Positions 9,205 through 17,458 of a stretch of 64,000 nt of DNA are shown in pieces. This DNA comes from Crocinitomicaceae bacterium (lineage in GTDB: Bacteria > Bacteroidota > Bacteroidia > Flavobacteriales_D > Crocinitomicaceae): positions 124,001 to 188,000 of the forward strand of contig JAJTCM010000003.1 in assembly GCA_021325675.1 (NCBI GenBank). The letters are read 5' to 3'. Position 1 is the first letter of the stretch; each line of letters starts with the position of its first letter. The position numbers and the translations under genes were made by a program. The notes under the pieces were generated by a model. That model ran no database searches. It was not told where the DNA came from and worked only from the letters and a program-made list of their open reading frames with translations.

Positions 9205-10605
9205 TTATACTTTGTCTTTTATTACCTGGGCGAGCATTTCCGCTTCCATAACAGGTTTTCCGTTTACATACGCCACACCGCCCATATTGACCAAACCGCG
9301 GCGCATCGGTGAAAGCAGCTTCAGGTCGAAAATAATGGTATCTCCCGGAACAACTTTCTGCTTGAATTTCACGTTGTCGATCTTCATGAAATAAGTGGAA
9401 TACAAATGCGGGTCTTCCACTTTACTCAAAGCGAAAATCCCTCCTACCTGCGCCATGGCTTCGATTTGCAGTACGCCCGGGAAAATCGGGTTGCCCGGGA
9501 AATGCCCGGTAAACTGCGGCTCATTCATGGTAATGTTTTTCACACCAACGATGTTTTCTTCCCCGATCTCCATGATCTTATCCACGAGCAGGAAAGGATA
9601 GCGGTGCGGCAGCATTTTTTCGATGTCGCAAATAGTATATAAAGGCTCTTTTGTCAGGTCAAACTGGCGGCCTTGCTTTTCTTGTTTTTTGATTTGTTCT
9701 TTCAGCACTTTGGCGAAACGCACATTTCCGGAATGCCCGGGACGCGCACCTAAAATGTGGGCTTTGATCGGTCTTCCAACGAGCGCCAGGTCACCAACGA
9801 TATCCAAGAGCTTGTGGCGTGCCGGCTCGTTTTCAAATTTCAGCTTGGAGGAATTGAGAACGCCGATGCCCTGCACCTGGATTTTCAGCTCTTCTTTTCC
9901 AAGTAACTTTGCCAGGCGGTCCAGCTCTTCGCGGCTCACGTCGTCGCGGTCAACCAACACGATCGCATTATCGAGGTCGCCCCCTTTGATCAGGTTGTTT
10001 TTCGCCAGGAACTCAAGCTCACGCAGGAACACGAACGTACGGCAGCGGGAAATCTCTTCCTTAAACTCGGAAACGTTGTACATCGACGCGTGCTGCGTAC
10101 CCAATACCGGTGACTTGTAATCCACCATCACCGTAATCCGGAAATGATTGTCAGGGATCGCCAGGAACTCAATTCCTTTGTCAAGGTCTTCCCAGGGAAT
10201 ATTTTCAGAAAGCTCAAAATAATCACGCTCACTCTGCTGCTCTTCGTAACCCACTTTTTCAATCGCTTCAACGAATGGCCAGGAGCTTCCGTCCATAATG
10301 GGGATTTCAGGCCCGTCAATTTTGATCAGGGCGTTGTCCACCTGCATACCGTAAAGCGCCGCCAACACGTGTTCCGTTGTATACACACGCGCACCATTCT
10401 GCTCAAGCGTTGTGCCGCGGTCCGTTGCCACTACCAGGTCAGCGTCAGCCTTTACGATCGGCTGGCCTTCCATGTCGATACGCTGGAATTTGTATCCGTG
10501 GTTGTCCGGTGCGGGACAGAGCTCCAGGTTTACTTTTTCGCCGGTGTGTAAACCGACGCCTGACAATTTGATGGATGCTTTAAGTGTGCGTTGCTTTTCA
10601 GCCAT
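9205..10605 (-). CDS. lpxC/fabZ: Fused UDP-3-O-acyl-GlcNAc deacetylase / 3-hydroxyacyl-ACP dehydratase
   Basis: This 466-residue protein joins two enzymes. Residues 1-310 are LpxC, the zinc deacetylase that commits to lipid A synthesis: TTEH gives a zinc ligand (His79), GPEIPIMDGSS follows at 99-109, and HKLLDIVGD holds the other zinc ligands. Residues 320-466 are FabZ, a hot-dog-fold dehydratase of fatty acid synthesis: PHRYPFLLVD, GHFPGNP with the catalytic His (about 368) and QIEAMAQ with the Glu (about 382). This fusion is characteristic of Bacteroidota. It couples competition for 3-hydroxyacyl-ACP in one polypeptide. It sits 6 bases after lpxD. Confidence 0.97.
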   Translation of the reverse strand: MAEKQRTLKASIKLSGVGLHTGEKVNLELCPAPDNHGYKFQRIDMEGQPIVKADADLVVATDRGTTLEQNGARVYTTEHVLAALYGMQVDNALIKIDGPEIPIMDGSSWPFVEAIEKVGYEEQQSERDYFELSENIPWEDLDKGIEFLAIPDNHFRITVMVDYKSPVLGTQHASMYNVSEFKEEISRCRTFVFLRELEFLAKNNLIKGGDLDNAIVLVDRDDVSREELDRLAKLLGKEELKIQVQGIGVLNSSKLKFENEPARHKLLDIVGDLALVGRPIKAHILGARPGHSGNVRFAKVLKEQIKKQEKQGRQFDLTKEPLYTICDIEKMLPHRYPFLLVDKIMEIGEENIVGVKNITMNEPQFTGHFPGNPIFPGVLQIEAMAQVGGIFALSKVEDPHLYSTYFMKIDNVKFKQKVVPGDTIIFDLKLLSPMRRGLVNMGGVAYVNGKPVMEAEMLAQVIKDKV

Positions 10606-10611
10606 GTATGC

Positions 10612-11652
10612 TTATTTTTTGGTTAATTCTTTCAGTTTCTGGTCGAATTCCTGGATTTTATTCAGGATAAACGGCAGCTTTCGGAAGCCGAAATAGGATT
10701 TTTTGAAATCTTCGATGTTGATGCCCGGCGATCCCATAAGCGTATCTGCTTTTTTGACCGATCCCGGGATCCCGGACTGGGCTACGATTTTGGTTTCGTC
10801 GGCAATATGCAAATGCCCTGCAATCCCGGCTTGTCCGCCGATCATGACGCGCTCGCCGATCTTAGCTGAGCCTGCAATCCCAACCTGGGCTGCCATAGCT
10901 GTATTTTTACCGATTTCCACGTTGTGGGCTACCTGGCAGAGGTTGTCGATTTTCACCCCGCGGCGGATAATCGTCGATCCCAAAGTTGCGCGGTCGATCG
11001 TTGAGTTGGACCCGATTTCCACGAAATCCTCGAGGATCACGTTTCCAATCTGCGGAACTTTCTGGTATTCACCTGCTTCATTCGGCGCAAAACCGAAGCC
11101 GTCAGCCCCGATAATCACCCCGGAATGAATGATGCAGTTTTGCCCGATCACGCAATCCGCATAGATCGCTGCTCCCGGGTAAATAATCGTATTGTCGCCG
11201 ATAGTCACATTGTCACCAATATAAACATTCGGATAAATTTTAACGTTTGTGCCGATTTTAGCCTGCTCCCCGATGTAGGCAAAAGCCCCGAGATACAAAC
11301 CTTCGCCCGCTGTGGACGATTCCGCCATAAAGGAAGGCTGCTCGATTTTAGGAGCTTTCTGGCGCATTTGATTGTAAAAATCCAGTAATTTGGCAAAACA
11401 GGCGTAGGCATCTTCGACTTTGACAAGGGTCAATCCTTCGGGAAGCTCTTTGGCCGGCGTGAAGCTTTTGTTAACAATACAAATAGAAGCACCTGTTGTA
11501 TAGATATGCTCTTCGTATTTTGGGTTAGCTAAAAAAGAGAGTGTACCTTCTTTTCCCTCCTCGATTTTAGAAAGTGAATTCACCTTAATACCAGGATTCC
11601 CTACAACTTCACCTGAAAGGATACCCGCAATTTGCTCCGCAGAAAATTCCAT
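10612..11652 (-). CDS. lpxD: UDP-3-O-acylglucosamine N-acyltransferase
   Basis: This 346-residue enzyme adds the second 3-hydroxyacyl chain to the deacetylated UDP-glucosamine in lipid A synthesis. An N-terminal uridine-binding domain (1-105) precedes hexapeptide repeats (about 110-320) and a short C-terminal helix. The catalytic His lies in QVAHNVEIG (about 243), and the DGFGFAP segment (184-190) is diagnostic. It is the first gene of the operon. A TAATTTTG -7 element (11657-11664) ends just 4 bases before the ATG, which would give a leaderless transcript if used. Confidence 0.96.
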   Translation of the reverse strand: MEFSAEQIAGILSGEVVGNPGIKVNSLSKIEEGKEGTLSFLANPKYEEHIYTTGASICIVNKSFTPAKELPEGLTLVKVEDAYACFAKLLDFYNQMRQKAPKIEQPSFMAESSTAGEGLYLGAFAYIGEQAKIGTNVKIYPNVYIGDNVTIGDNTIIYPGAAIYADCVIGQNCIIHSGVIIGADGFGFAPNEAGEYQKVPQIGNVILEDFVEIGSNSTIDRATLGSTIIRRGVKIDNLCQVAHNVEIGKNTAMAAQVGIAGSAKIGERVMIGGQAGIAGHLHIADETKIVAQSGIPGSVKKADTLMGSPGINIEDFKKSYFGFRKLPFILNKIQEFDQKLKELTKK

Positions 11653-11656
11653 TGCT

Positions 11657-11664
11657 CAAAATTA
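11657..11664 (-). promoter_or_regulatory. Candidate -7 element for lpxD, 4 bases from the ATG
   Basis: Read on the minus strand this is TAATTTTG, a full match to the Bacteroidota TAnnTTTG element. No clear TTG is seen at the -33 distance. The spacing to the ATG would put the transcript start at or next to the start codon. Confidence 0.4.
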
Positions 11665-11718
11665 GAAATAAAAATTAAATGTGTATTAAGAACGTTAAAA
11701 AATTAAGAAGGTTAGTTC

Positions 11719-12405
11719 TTATTTACAATTTGTTTCAAAGGGGATATCAAACGATTTGATGGTGATCTTGTTTTTATACCAGATTGTGTTGGAACCGATC
11801 GTGTTTTTTTTGCTGTCGGGATACGTCAGGTACACCGTCGGACGTGGCTTTTTGAAATAAAATGTCTTCGCAAAATCTATCTTCCCTGCTTTTTTGAGAT
11901 TTTTCAGGATCAGCTGCTGGTTGATAAAGCCTAGCGCTTCCTGCTGACAGGTCAGGATTTTGGAAGAATCCACGTGTATGAGGTTTTTATCGTTCGGGAA
12001 ATGCACTAGCGTACCGAAGCCCTCCGTTGAATTGGTGATTTTAGAAACGTCTTTGTTCGCCAGCTTTACTTCAGAAATGTAATTGTCCTGCGGCAGGGTA
12101 AAAAACAGGCGGTGCTTATCGTTGTACAACAGGTAAATTTTGGTTTTTCCTTCTTTCACGCTTTTGTCATATTCCACGCTCCCTGTGTTGAGCAGCTCGA
12201 TAATTGCGTCTTCGTTCACGCCTTTCGATTTCAAAGCCTGCTGCTCGCTGTCAGCAATGACGATCACCCGGTCTAAAATGGAGTTTTTCACCCTGTTTGA
12301 CGGCAGCCAGCTGCATCCGCGGTTCTGGAAAAAGAAAAATACGAAAACCAGTCCCATGCCGAAACCGATGCCATAATATTTTAAACGGTTGATGAATTTG
12401 TTCAT
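11719..12405 (-). CDS. Membrane-anchored hypothetical protein
   Basis: This 228-residue protein has a single N-terminal membrane helix (about 9-26, ending FVFFFFQNR) with positively charged residues before it, so the rest should lie in the periplasm. No catalytic motif is visible. The soluble part is rich in Lys and Asp and has a repeated strand-turn pattern; a family of such proteins is common in Flavobacteriales but I cannot name a function. A TATCTTTG -7 element on the minus strand (12426-12433) lies 20 bases upstream. It may be read separately from lpxD, which starts 66 bases after its stop. Confidence 0.7.
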   Translation of the reverse strand: MNKFINRLKYYGIGFGMGLVFVFFFFQNRGCSWLPSNRVKNSILDRVIVIADSEQQALKSKGVNEDAIIELLNTGSVEYDKSVKEGKTKIYLLYNDKHRLFFTLPQDNYISEVKLANKDVSKITNSTEGFGTLVHFPNDKNLIHVDSSKILTCQQEALGFINQQLILKNLKKAGKIDFAKTFYFKKPRPTVYLTYPDSKKNTIGSNTIWYKNKITIKSFDIPFETNCK

Positions 12406-12425
12406 GTATGCATTAATTTTGAGCG

Positions 12426-12433
12426 CAAAGATA
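12426..12433 (-). promoter_or_regulatory. Candidate -7 element for the 11719-12405 gene
   Basis: TATCTTTG on the minus strand, 20 bases before the ATG. No good -33 TTG at the right distance. Confidence 0.4.
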
Positions 12434-12443
12434 CAATTTAACT

Positions 12444-12468
12444 CTTCGCTAAGGCTACGAAGTTTGAA
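12444..12468. repeat. Short dispersed repeat with hairpin, copy 1
   Basis: A 25-bp unit beginning CTTCGCTAAGGCTACGAAG; CTTCG and CGAAG form a 5-bp stem. A copy matching at 23 of 25 positions lies at 13538-13562. The sequence that follows (GAATGGAAATTAGCT) resembles the spacers at 19555-19585, 25620-25675 and 26749-26785. Confidence 0.6.
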
Positions 12469-12608
12469 AATTGAGAATGGAAATTAGCTACGCTGCTGCC
12501 TGCGGCGGTGAAATAGATTAGTTAGATGATTCACTTCGTGTCTGCTTCGCTGTGGATTTGTTTACCCGGGCCAGTATCTAAAAATCCAGCCATCTACACC
12601 TATTGAAC

Positions 12609-12642
12609 AAAAAAGCGCAACCCTTATCCAGGATTACGCTTT
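12609..12642 (-). terminator. Intrinsic terminator of trxA
   Basis: On the minus strand a 13-bp stem (AAAGCGTAATCCT paired with AGGGTTGCGCTTT, two G-U pairs) with a five-base loop is followed by a T run. It lies about 20 bases after the trxA stop and is the best terminator in the window. Confidence 0.85.
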
Positions 12643-12663
12643 GAGTATTTGAAAATGCTGTTT

Positions 12664-12981
12664 TTAAATCAATGCATCCAATTTGCTTGTTAACTGCGCT
12701 TTAGGGGCTGCACCCACTAATTTATCAGCTACTTCGCCATTTTTGATGTATAAAATTGTCGGGATGTTACGTACGCCAAATTGAGCGGATACACCCGGGT
12801 TTTCGTCTACGTTCACTTTTCCGATCACTGCTTTGCCATCGTACTCTTTAGACATTTCTTCAATTACCGGTCCAATCATTCTGCAAGGTCCGCACCATTC
12901 TGCCCAAAAGTCTACTACTACCGGTTTGTCTGATTTCAATACAAGCTCTTCAAAGTTTGCATCTGTGATTTCTAATGCCAT
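12664..12981 (-). CDS. trxA: Thioredoxin
   Basis: This 105-residue cytoplasmic thioredoxin has the redox motif WCGPC at 29-33, the conserved Asp buried in VVVDFWAEW, and the cis-proline loop RNIPT. It reduces disulfides in target proteins with electrons from thioredoxin reductase. Length and motif order are standard, with no signal peptide. It is a single-gene unit ended by the strong hairpin at 12609-12642. Confidence 0.97.
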   Translation of the reverse strand: MALEITDANFEELVLKSDKPVVVDFWAEWCGPCRMIGPVIEEMSKEYDGKAVIGKVNVDENPGVSAQFGVRNIPTILYIKNGEVADKLVGAAPKAQLTSKLDALI

Positions 12982-13099
12982 ATTTGTTTATTTTTAAATT
13001 TGTTATCCTTAACCGGGATAAAATTACATTTACATTTTGAGCTACACAACTATTTTGCCAGCTTTTTTTCCTGACAAATTGACATTTAATCTCCCACTC

Positions 13100-13129
13100 T
13101 TGGAATTTTAAATTTTTTAGCTATCTTTC
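13100..13129 (+). promoter_or_regulatory. Promoter of the 13151 lipoprotein gene
   Basis: TTG (13100-13102), 19 bases, then TATCTTTC (13122-13129), one base off TAnnTTTG. It ends 21 bases before the ATG. Confidence 0.55.
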
Positions 13130-13150
13130 GGAATCACTAAAAAAATCAAT

Positions 13151-13528
13151 ATGAAAAAATTAATCCTACTTATTCCCGCTGTCCTTTTGTTTATGGCTTG
13201 CGGAGGCAATGCAGAACAGGGAAAACCGGGAGGCGGAGAAGAAAAAATCGCCAGCAATGCCACCGACGGAACCTGGGTAATCAATAAAGCGGAAGGCATG
13301 ATGGCCGACGTAAATAAAGGAACTGAATATATTTTTGACGGCGAAAACCTGACATTAAGCGGCGGCGGTATCAAAAACAAAGGGACCTGGTCCATGAAAG
13401 GCGATACGCTTGTTTTTGCCATGAAAACCTTCGAAGGCGAAATGCTGTATCTCAAAGAAATGAAAGGCGATCAAATGGTATTGAAAGTAGTTAACTCCGA
13501 CCAGGTGTTTTATCTGGATAGGAAGTGA
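13151..13528 (+). CDS. Small lipocalin-like lipoprotein
   Basis: This 125-residue protein has a signal peptide ending in LFMACGG, with the lipidated Cys at about 17, followed by a flexible Gly/Glu-rich linker (EQGKPGGGEEK). The rest has alternating hydrophobic strands with GTWVINKAEG and NKGTWSMKGD, a layout seen in small Bacteroidota lipocalin-like lipoproteins such as the one at 502-936. Function unknown. It is a single-gene unit with its own promoter and a terminator at 13599-13627. Confidence 0.75.
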   Translation: MKKLILLIPAVLLFMACGGNAEQGKPGGGEEKIASNATDGTWVINKAEGMMADVNKGTEYIFDGENLTLSGGGIKNKGTWSMKGDTLVFAMKTFEGEMLYLKEMKGDQMVLKVVNSDQVFYLDRK

Positions 13529-13537
13529 TGGAAAATT

Positions 13538-13562
13538 CTTCGCTAAAGCTGCGAAGTTTGAA
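13538..13562. repeat. Short dispersed repeat with hairpin, copy 2
   Basis: A 25-bp unit beginning CTTCGCTAAAGCTGCGAAG, 23 of 25 positions identical to 12444-12468. It starts 10 bases after the lipoprotein stop codon. Confidence 0.6.
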
Positions 13563-13598
13563 TGGATAATTTAGAATTTGAGCTTAATTAATATGGAA

Positions 13599-13627
13599 GG
13601 CTGTCTGACAAAGGACAGTCTTTTTTT
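13599..13627 (+). terminator. Intrinsic terminator of the lipoprotein gene
   Basis: GGCTGTC and GGACAGTC form a stem around TGACAAA, followed by seven T. It lies about 70 bases after the stop. Confidence 0.7.
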
Positions 13628-13661
13628 GTTCCCGTCTCTTGTTTTCTAATCTGTGCAGAAA

Positions 13662-15731
13662 TCAGAACTTAACCCGTAATTGCAGCGTGATGTCGCCTTT
13701 TGAATTTCCCTGGATCTCTTCGCCACCTGAGCTTAAGCTAGTCCTGTTGGAGTAAATGAAAACCCCATAACGCACCCATAAATCAACTTTGCGGAACATC
13801 GTCGTGCGAAGCGTGAAATAAGCGCGGCTTCCCTGGTAGTAATACGCCGGGACGGAAAAAACATACAAAGCGTTTGTTTCAAAAGTATAAATCCGGGTGT
13901 CGTACGAATCGGTGTCGAAGAGCGCGTAACGCAGCGCCAGGTCGAACGGGGCGCTTTTCGGGCGGATCAGCACATCTTGCGTGAAAATCATTCCCTGTTC
14001 CGGATCATTGCTCGGGCGGTTGATCGTTACATATTCCAAACGGCTTTTGATCTGGATGGCTTCGCTGACCTGGTAGGAAAAATTAATCCTGTAATTGCGC
14101 TGGTACACATCTTCAACGGCAGTTACAAACTCGTCCGCATTCCGGCTGTTTTTCTGGCGCAGCTGCTGACGGTAACGCGCATAAAACTCCATTTGCTTGT
14201 TGGGCTTGTAGCTCAATTGTCCCAGGAATTCATGACCGATCGTCGGGGCGTCCACCTGGTATTTCAGCCACGGGGCCTGGAAAAAATCCATGTAGCTTGA
14301 AAAAGTCCAGGAAGAGCTCAGCTTGGTGCGCAAACCAAAATACAGGCCTTTTTCGTTTTGGGTAAGACTTCCTTCTGCAAAAGCATTGTTGTAAAACGTC
14401 TGGTAAGCCCTGCCATAATTGCGGTACAGAACACTCAGCGTCGCCTTGCTGTCGATTGCGATAATCAAGCCTTGCAGGAAGGCATAATCTTTTGAGTGCG
14501 AGGAGCGGGAAACTTCCCCGAACAGGTTGATGTTTTTCCAGACGTAGCTGTAATCCCCGCTGAGACTAAATGTTTTTGTGCCGCGGAAATCAAACTGGTT
14601 GTAAATCTGCATCGTTTTGGAATACGCTTTGTCGTAGCCCTGGTGAACCCCGGCAACTCCCAGGCTCAGGCTGCGTACCTTATAACGCAGGTTTGCCCCG
14701 GCAATTTGTTCCTGCAGCAGGTCTTTTTTGGCAATTTCCCTGTACGTGCGGTGAAACCCGGTTAAATCAATCGTTGAAACAAATTCCAGGTCATCCGAAA
14801 GCGAATCTTCAATAATGGAAGCGTCCACATTTTTCACAGAACCGAAAACCGTCAGCCCGAAATTCTTGTAGGCCAGATCAGCCGCTGCTCCCCGCATAAA
14901 ACGGTTTTCATCCACGGAAGTGTAAGGCCGCAAAGGCTGGGCGTTCTTTTTGATATTGCTGACATCGGCCGTTTTACCGAAAGCATAACCCGACCAAAAA
15001 TTCAGGGCCTGACCGATTTGCACCTGGTAATCGCCTAAAGCAACTGCCTTGAGGTATTTTCCACCCTGGTAAAAAGCGTGGGCTGAGTAAAAATCAAAAC
15101 CTTTCTGTGTTCCTTTAAAGAATTGCTCCCCCGGGTCTTTCTCAGCGGTGACGCCAATGCTCAGGTTGGTGCGGTATGAAAAACGAAACCTGGAATAATA
15201 CCGGTCGGGATTCCCATAGTAATATGTACTGCTTGTTTCCCGGATGGAATCGCTCACCTCATCGTAGCCCTTTTTGTGCTGCGGGGTGCGCTGGTAACGC
15301 AGGAAAAGCTCAAAATTCCCGTATTTTAATGCTTCTTTTAAGCTAACGTGCAGTTGATCGAGCTTGTCATCCACCCGGATAAAGGGCAAAACAAGGTCAA
15401 TTGTCTGTAGATCCCAGTAACGCAAGGCCTGCAGCTCATATTTACTGATGAACCTGCCGTGCTGCTTCACATGGAGCAAAACATCGTTTATTTGCACATC
15501 TGTCAGCAATTGCAAAGCTTCCAGCTCTTCAAAATTCGTATTGTTGAGGTTAATCGGGTTGTCATAGTAATAATTCAATTGTTCCAGCAAGTTCGTCAAA
15601 TCAAGCTCTTCCGTTTCCAACTGCTCGGAAATCAGCTCGATACGCTGCTGAATGATCTCCGAACGCGTTTGTGAAACAGCGCCGAAAGCTACCAGCATAA
15701 AAACGAACAACAGGAACTGCTTACTCATCAT
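13662..15731 (-). CDS. Outer-membrane barrel protein with N-terminal helix-hairpin-helix domain
   Basis: This 689-residue protein has a signal peptide (about 1-20, ending AVSQ). Residues about 55-125 carry a ComEA-like helix-hairpin-helix pattern: INLNNTNFEELEAL, a hairpin, then HGRFISKYELQAL. The hairpin reads LLTDVQIND where DNA-binding members have a Gly-Ile-Gly turn, so DNA binding is doubtful. From residue 130 on there are many amphipathic strands with aromatic ends and a terminal LQLRVKF, as in outer-membrane beta-barrels. It is last in the lipB-led run and overlaps the PorV/PorQ-like gene by 11 bases. Function is unknown; DNA uptake or envelope assembly are only possibilities. Confidence 0.75.
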   Translation of the reverse strand: MMSKQFLLFVFMLVAFGAVSQTRSEIIQQRIELISEQLETEELDLTNLLEQLNYYYDNPINLNNTNFEELEALQLLTDVQINDVLLHVKQHGRFISKYELQALRYWDLQTIDLVLPFIRVDDKLDQLHVSLKEALKYGNFELFLRYQRTPQHKKGYDEVSDSIRETSSTYYYGNPDRYYSRFRFSYRTNLSIGVTAEKDPGEQFFKGTQKGFDFYSAHAFYQGGKYLKAVALGDYQVQIGQALNFWSGYAFGKTADVSNIKKNAQPLRPYTSVDENRFMRGAAADLAYKNFGLTVFGSVKNVDASIIEDSLSDDLEFVSTIDLTGFHRTYREIAKKDLLQEQIAGANLRYKVRSLSLGVAGVHQGYDKAYSKTMQIYNQFDFRGTKTFSLSGDYSYVWKNINLFGEVSRSSHSKDYAFLQGLIIAIDSKATLSVLYRNYGRAYQTFYNNAFAEGSLTQNEKGLYFGLRTKLSSSWTFSSYMDFFQAPWLKYQVDAPTIGHEFLGQLSYKPNKQMEFYARYRQQLRQKNSRNADEFVTAVEDVYQRNYRINFSYQVSEAIQIKSRLEYVTINRPSNDPEQGMIFTQDVLIRPKSAPFDLALRYALFDTDSYDTRIYTFETNALYVFSVPAYYYQGSRAYFTLRTTMFRKVDLWVRYGVFIYSNRTSLSSGGEEIQGNSKGDITLQLRVKF

Positions 15732-16554
15732 TTGCGCCGTTTAAGTCAAAAGTAAAGCCCAGGTGCGGACTCCAGCCCAAACGCTGGTCCCATCCCGTTC
15801 CGAGATCCATTTTTAAGACTTTATTGAAAACCAGCCCTGTGCCGAAAGTAAGCTCCACCGGGTTGGCAGCGACGCCGATCCGCAGGAAAAACTTATCGGA
15901 AAACTTGTATTCCATCGCCCCTTTCGGACGAAGCTTACTGGTGACTTCTTTTTCTGCTTCGGCGAGCAAAATGACTTTGGAAGAAACGTTATAGGCCAGT
16001 CCAAGGCGCAAATAGGTTGAAAAGCGGTCATTTTGAGCAGGAACCAATTTCGCCTGGTTGAGATTGAGCACGGAGAAGCCAAAACTTACCTGGTCGTTGA
16101 TTTTAGCCAGGATCCCGGCTTCACCACTAACTGTTCCTTTTTGTCCGTAACCGGCAATTTTGAGGCCCTGGTAATTGAGCTGAACGCCTGCAAAAATTTT
16201 CTCTGAGAGCTGAAGTGAATAGCCTAAGCCAACACGGGTTGTCCGGTAAGCCGAATAACCGTAAAACTGCGCACCTAAGGACACAACGCCTTTTTTGAGC
16301 GGATGGGCCACAACCAAAGCCTGAGACTGTAATTCTTTTAAGCTGAAACGGTCTTCATAGGAAACCCCAAAGGACGTTTTTTTTAAAGTTGCCAGCGCGC
16401 CGGGATTGTGGTGATAGCTCCAGACGTCACCTAAGGCTACCGAAGCGTTTGCCAGGGACATAGAGCGCGCCCCGGCAGGTGACCAGCCCTGGGCCTGCGC
16501 GCCGGTTAAACATAAAATGGTGAACGTGAATACGAAAAGTAACAGTTTAAGCAT
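15721..16554 (-). CDS. PorV/PorQ-like outer-membrane barrel protein
   Basis: This 277-residue protein has a signal peptide (cleavage near TGAQAQ, about 22) and a FadL/PorV-type start: GARSMSLANASVALGD and the HHNPGALA segment, as in the PorV and PorQ proteins of T9SS. The remainder is a chain of amphipathic strands ending FTFDLNGANDE. PorV/LptO shuttles T9SS cargo and PorQ belongs to the attachment complex; several paralogs of unknown role exist in Flavobacteriales. It overlaps the next gene, a larger barrel, by 11 bases, so the two are likely partners. Confidence 0.75.
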   Translation of the reverse strand: MLKLLLFVFTFTILCLTGAQAQGWSPAGARSMSLANASVALGDVWSYHHNPGALATLKKTSFGVSYEDRFSLKELQSQALVVAHPLKKGVVSLGAQFYGYSAYRTTRVGLGYSLQLSEKIFAGVQLNYQGLKIAGYGQKGTVSGEAGILAKINDQVSFGFSVLNLNQAKLVPAQNDRFSTYLRLGLAYNVSSKVILLAEAEKEVTSKLRPKGAMEYKFSDKFFLRIGVAANPVELTFGTGLVFNKVLKMDLGTGWDQRLGWSPHLGFTFDLNGANDE

Positions 16555-16569
16555 AGGCTAATGTAATAT

Positions 16570-17025
16570 TTATTTTAATAAGCGGGGAATATCGCGGCAA
16601 ATTTTTTTGTTGGCATAAGTTGCATGATCGAGGAAGTACCACGTTTTTCCCTCATCATCAGATAAAGCTACGAAGCGGGATGAATTCCGGTGGTTTTCAC
16701 CGTTCTGGATGTATTCTTTTTCGACTTCGTACAAAACCTGCAAATGGTCGCCTTTGCTTTCAATTTTTCGGATCATCGGGTTGATAAATACGAGCTCTTC
16801 ACCGGCTTCATTCTCAAAAACGTTTTTGAAATAGCTCTCCCCTTTTGATTTGGCGTAGCGCACAAAGGAAGGATGGGTTTTGGAAACAACAACTAAAAGT
16901 GCATTGCGTTCCTGAGCATCGAGGTAAATGCCGGTCTGTTTGTTGAGCTCCTGTTCCTGGGAAGCGGAAAGCGAGCAAGCCCCGAGTAAAATGAGTGATA
17001 AGAGACAGATCAGTGTTTTTTTCAT
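16570..17025 (-). CDS. Lipoprotein of unknown function
   Basis: This 151-residue protein has a signal ending in LLGAC (Cys about 17). The mature part is mixed and has SDDEGKTWYFLDHATY near the C-terminus, a phrase typical of small secreted Bacteroidota proteins with an NTF2-like or steroid-isomerase-like look, but I cannot assign a fold. It lies 14 bases after the 137-residue gene and 15 before the PorV/PorQ-like gene in the lipB-led run. Confidence 0.65.
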   Translation of the reverse strand: MKKTLICLLSLILLGACSLSASQEQELNKQTGIYLDAQERNALLVVVSKTHPSFVRYAKSKGESYFKNVFENEAGEELVFINPMIRKIESKGDHLQVLYEVEKEYIQNGENHRNSSRFVALSDDEGKTWYFLDHATYANKKICRDIPRLLK

Positions 17026-17039
17026 CTCTTTTTGTGCTT

Positions 17040-17453
17040 TTATTGGATCATAATTCCTTTCACCCCAAGCTGCGGGATGAGCTTCATATTTTTTTCCTGG
17101 ATGGTTTCGGGCAGGAAGATGAATTTTTTATCATACATCTGGTCATTGACCCAAAAGCTCACCCAATATTCGTTCGTCAGTCCGAAAACCTCTTCCATGA
17201 TCGGCTCAATGCGTGCAGCTTCGTTTGGCAGCAGGATTTCGAGACAATGGCGCAGCATGGACGTTTTTACCTTTTCGCCGGTATTGACATTTTCGCCGTA
17301 GCCTTTGGAAGTTATGATAATGCCTTCCATGATTTCATCTTCGCGCAGGTTGATGAGATACGTATTGTAAATTGGCTGGTTGTCTTCCCCTTTTTCCTGC
17401 ACAACGGCAACAGCAACATTTTCCACTTTAGGGCCGAGCAATTCTTCGCGCAT
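17040..17453 (-). CDS. Conserved hypothetical protein
   Basis: This 137-residue soluble protein has no signal peptide. Its sequence (NTYLINLREDEIMEGIIITSKGYGE) looks like a compact alpha/beta protein conserved in Flavobacteriales; homologs are sometimes labelled as a phenylalanyl-tRNA synthetase subunit, which the sequence does not support. It sits 5 bases after the serine hydrolase and 14 before a lipoprotein gene. No function can be assigned. Confidence 0.65.
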   Translation of the reverse strand: MREELLGPKVENVAVAVVQEKGEDNQPIYNTYLINLREDEIMEGIIITSKGYGENVNTGEKVKTSMLRHCLEILLPNEAARIEPIMEEVFGLTNEYWVSFWVNDQMYDKKFIFLPETIQEKNMKLIPQLGVKGIMIQ

Positions 17454-17458
17454 GTATA

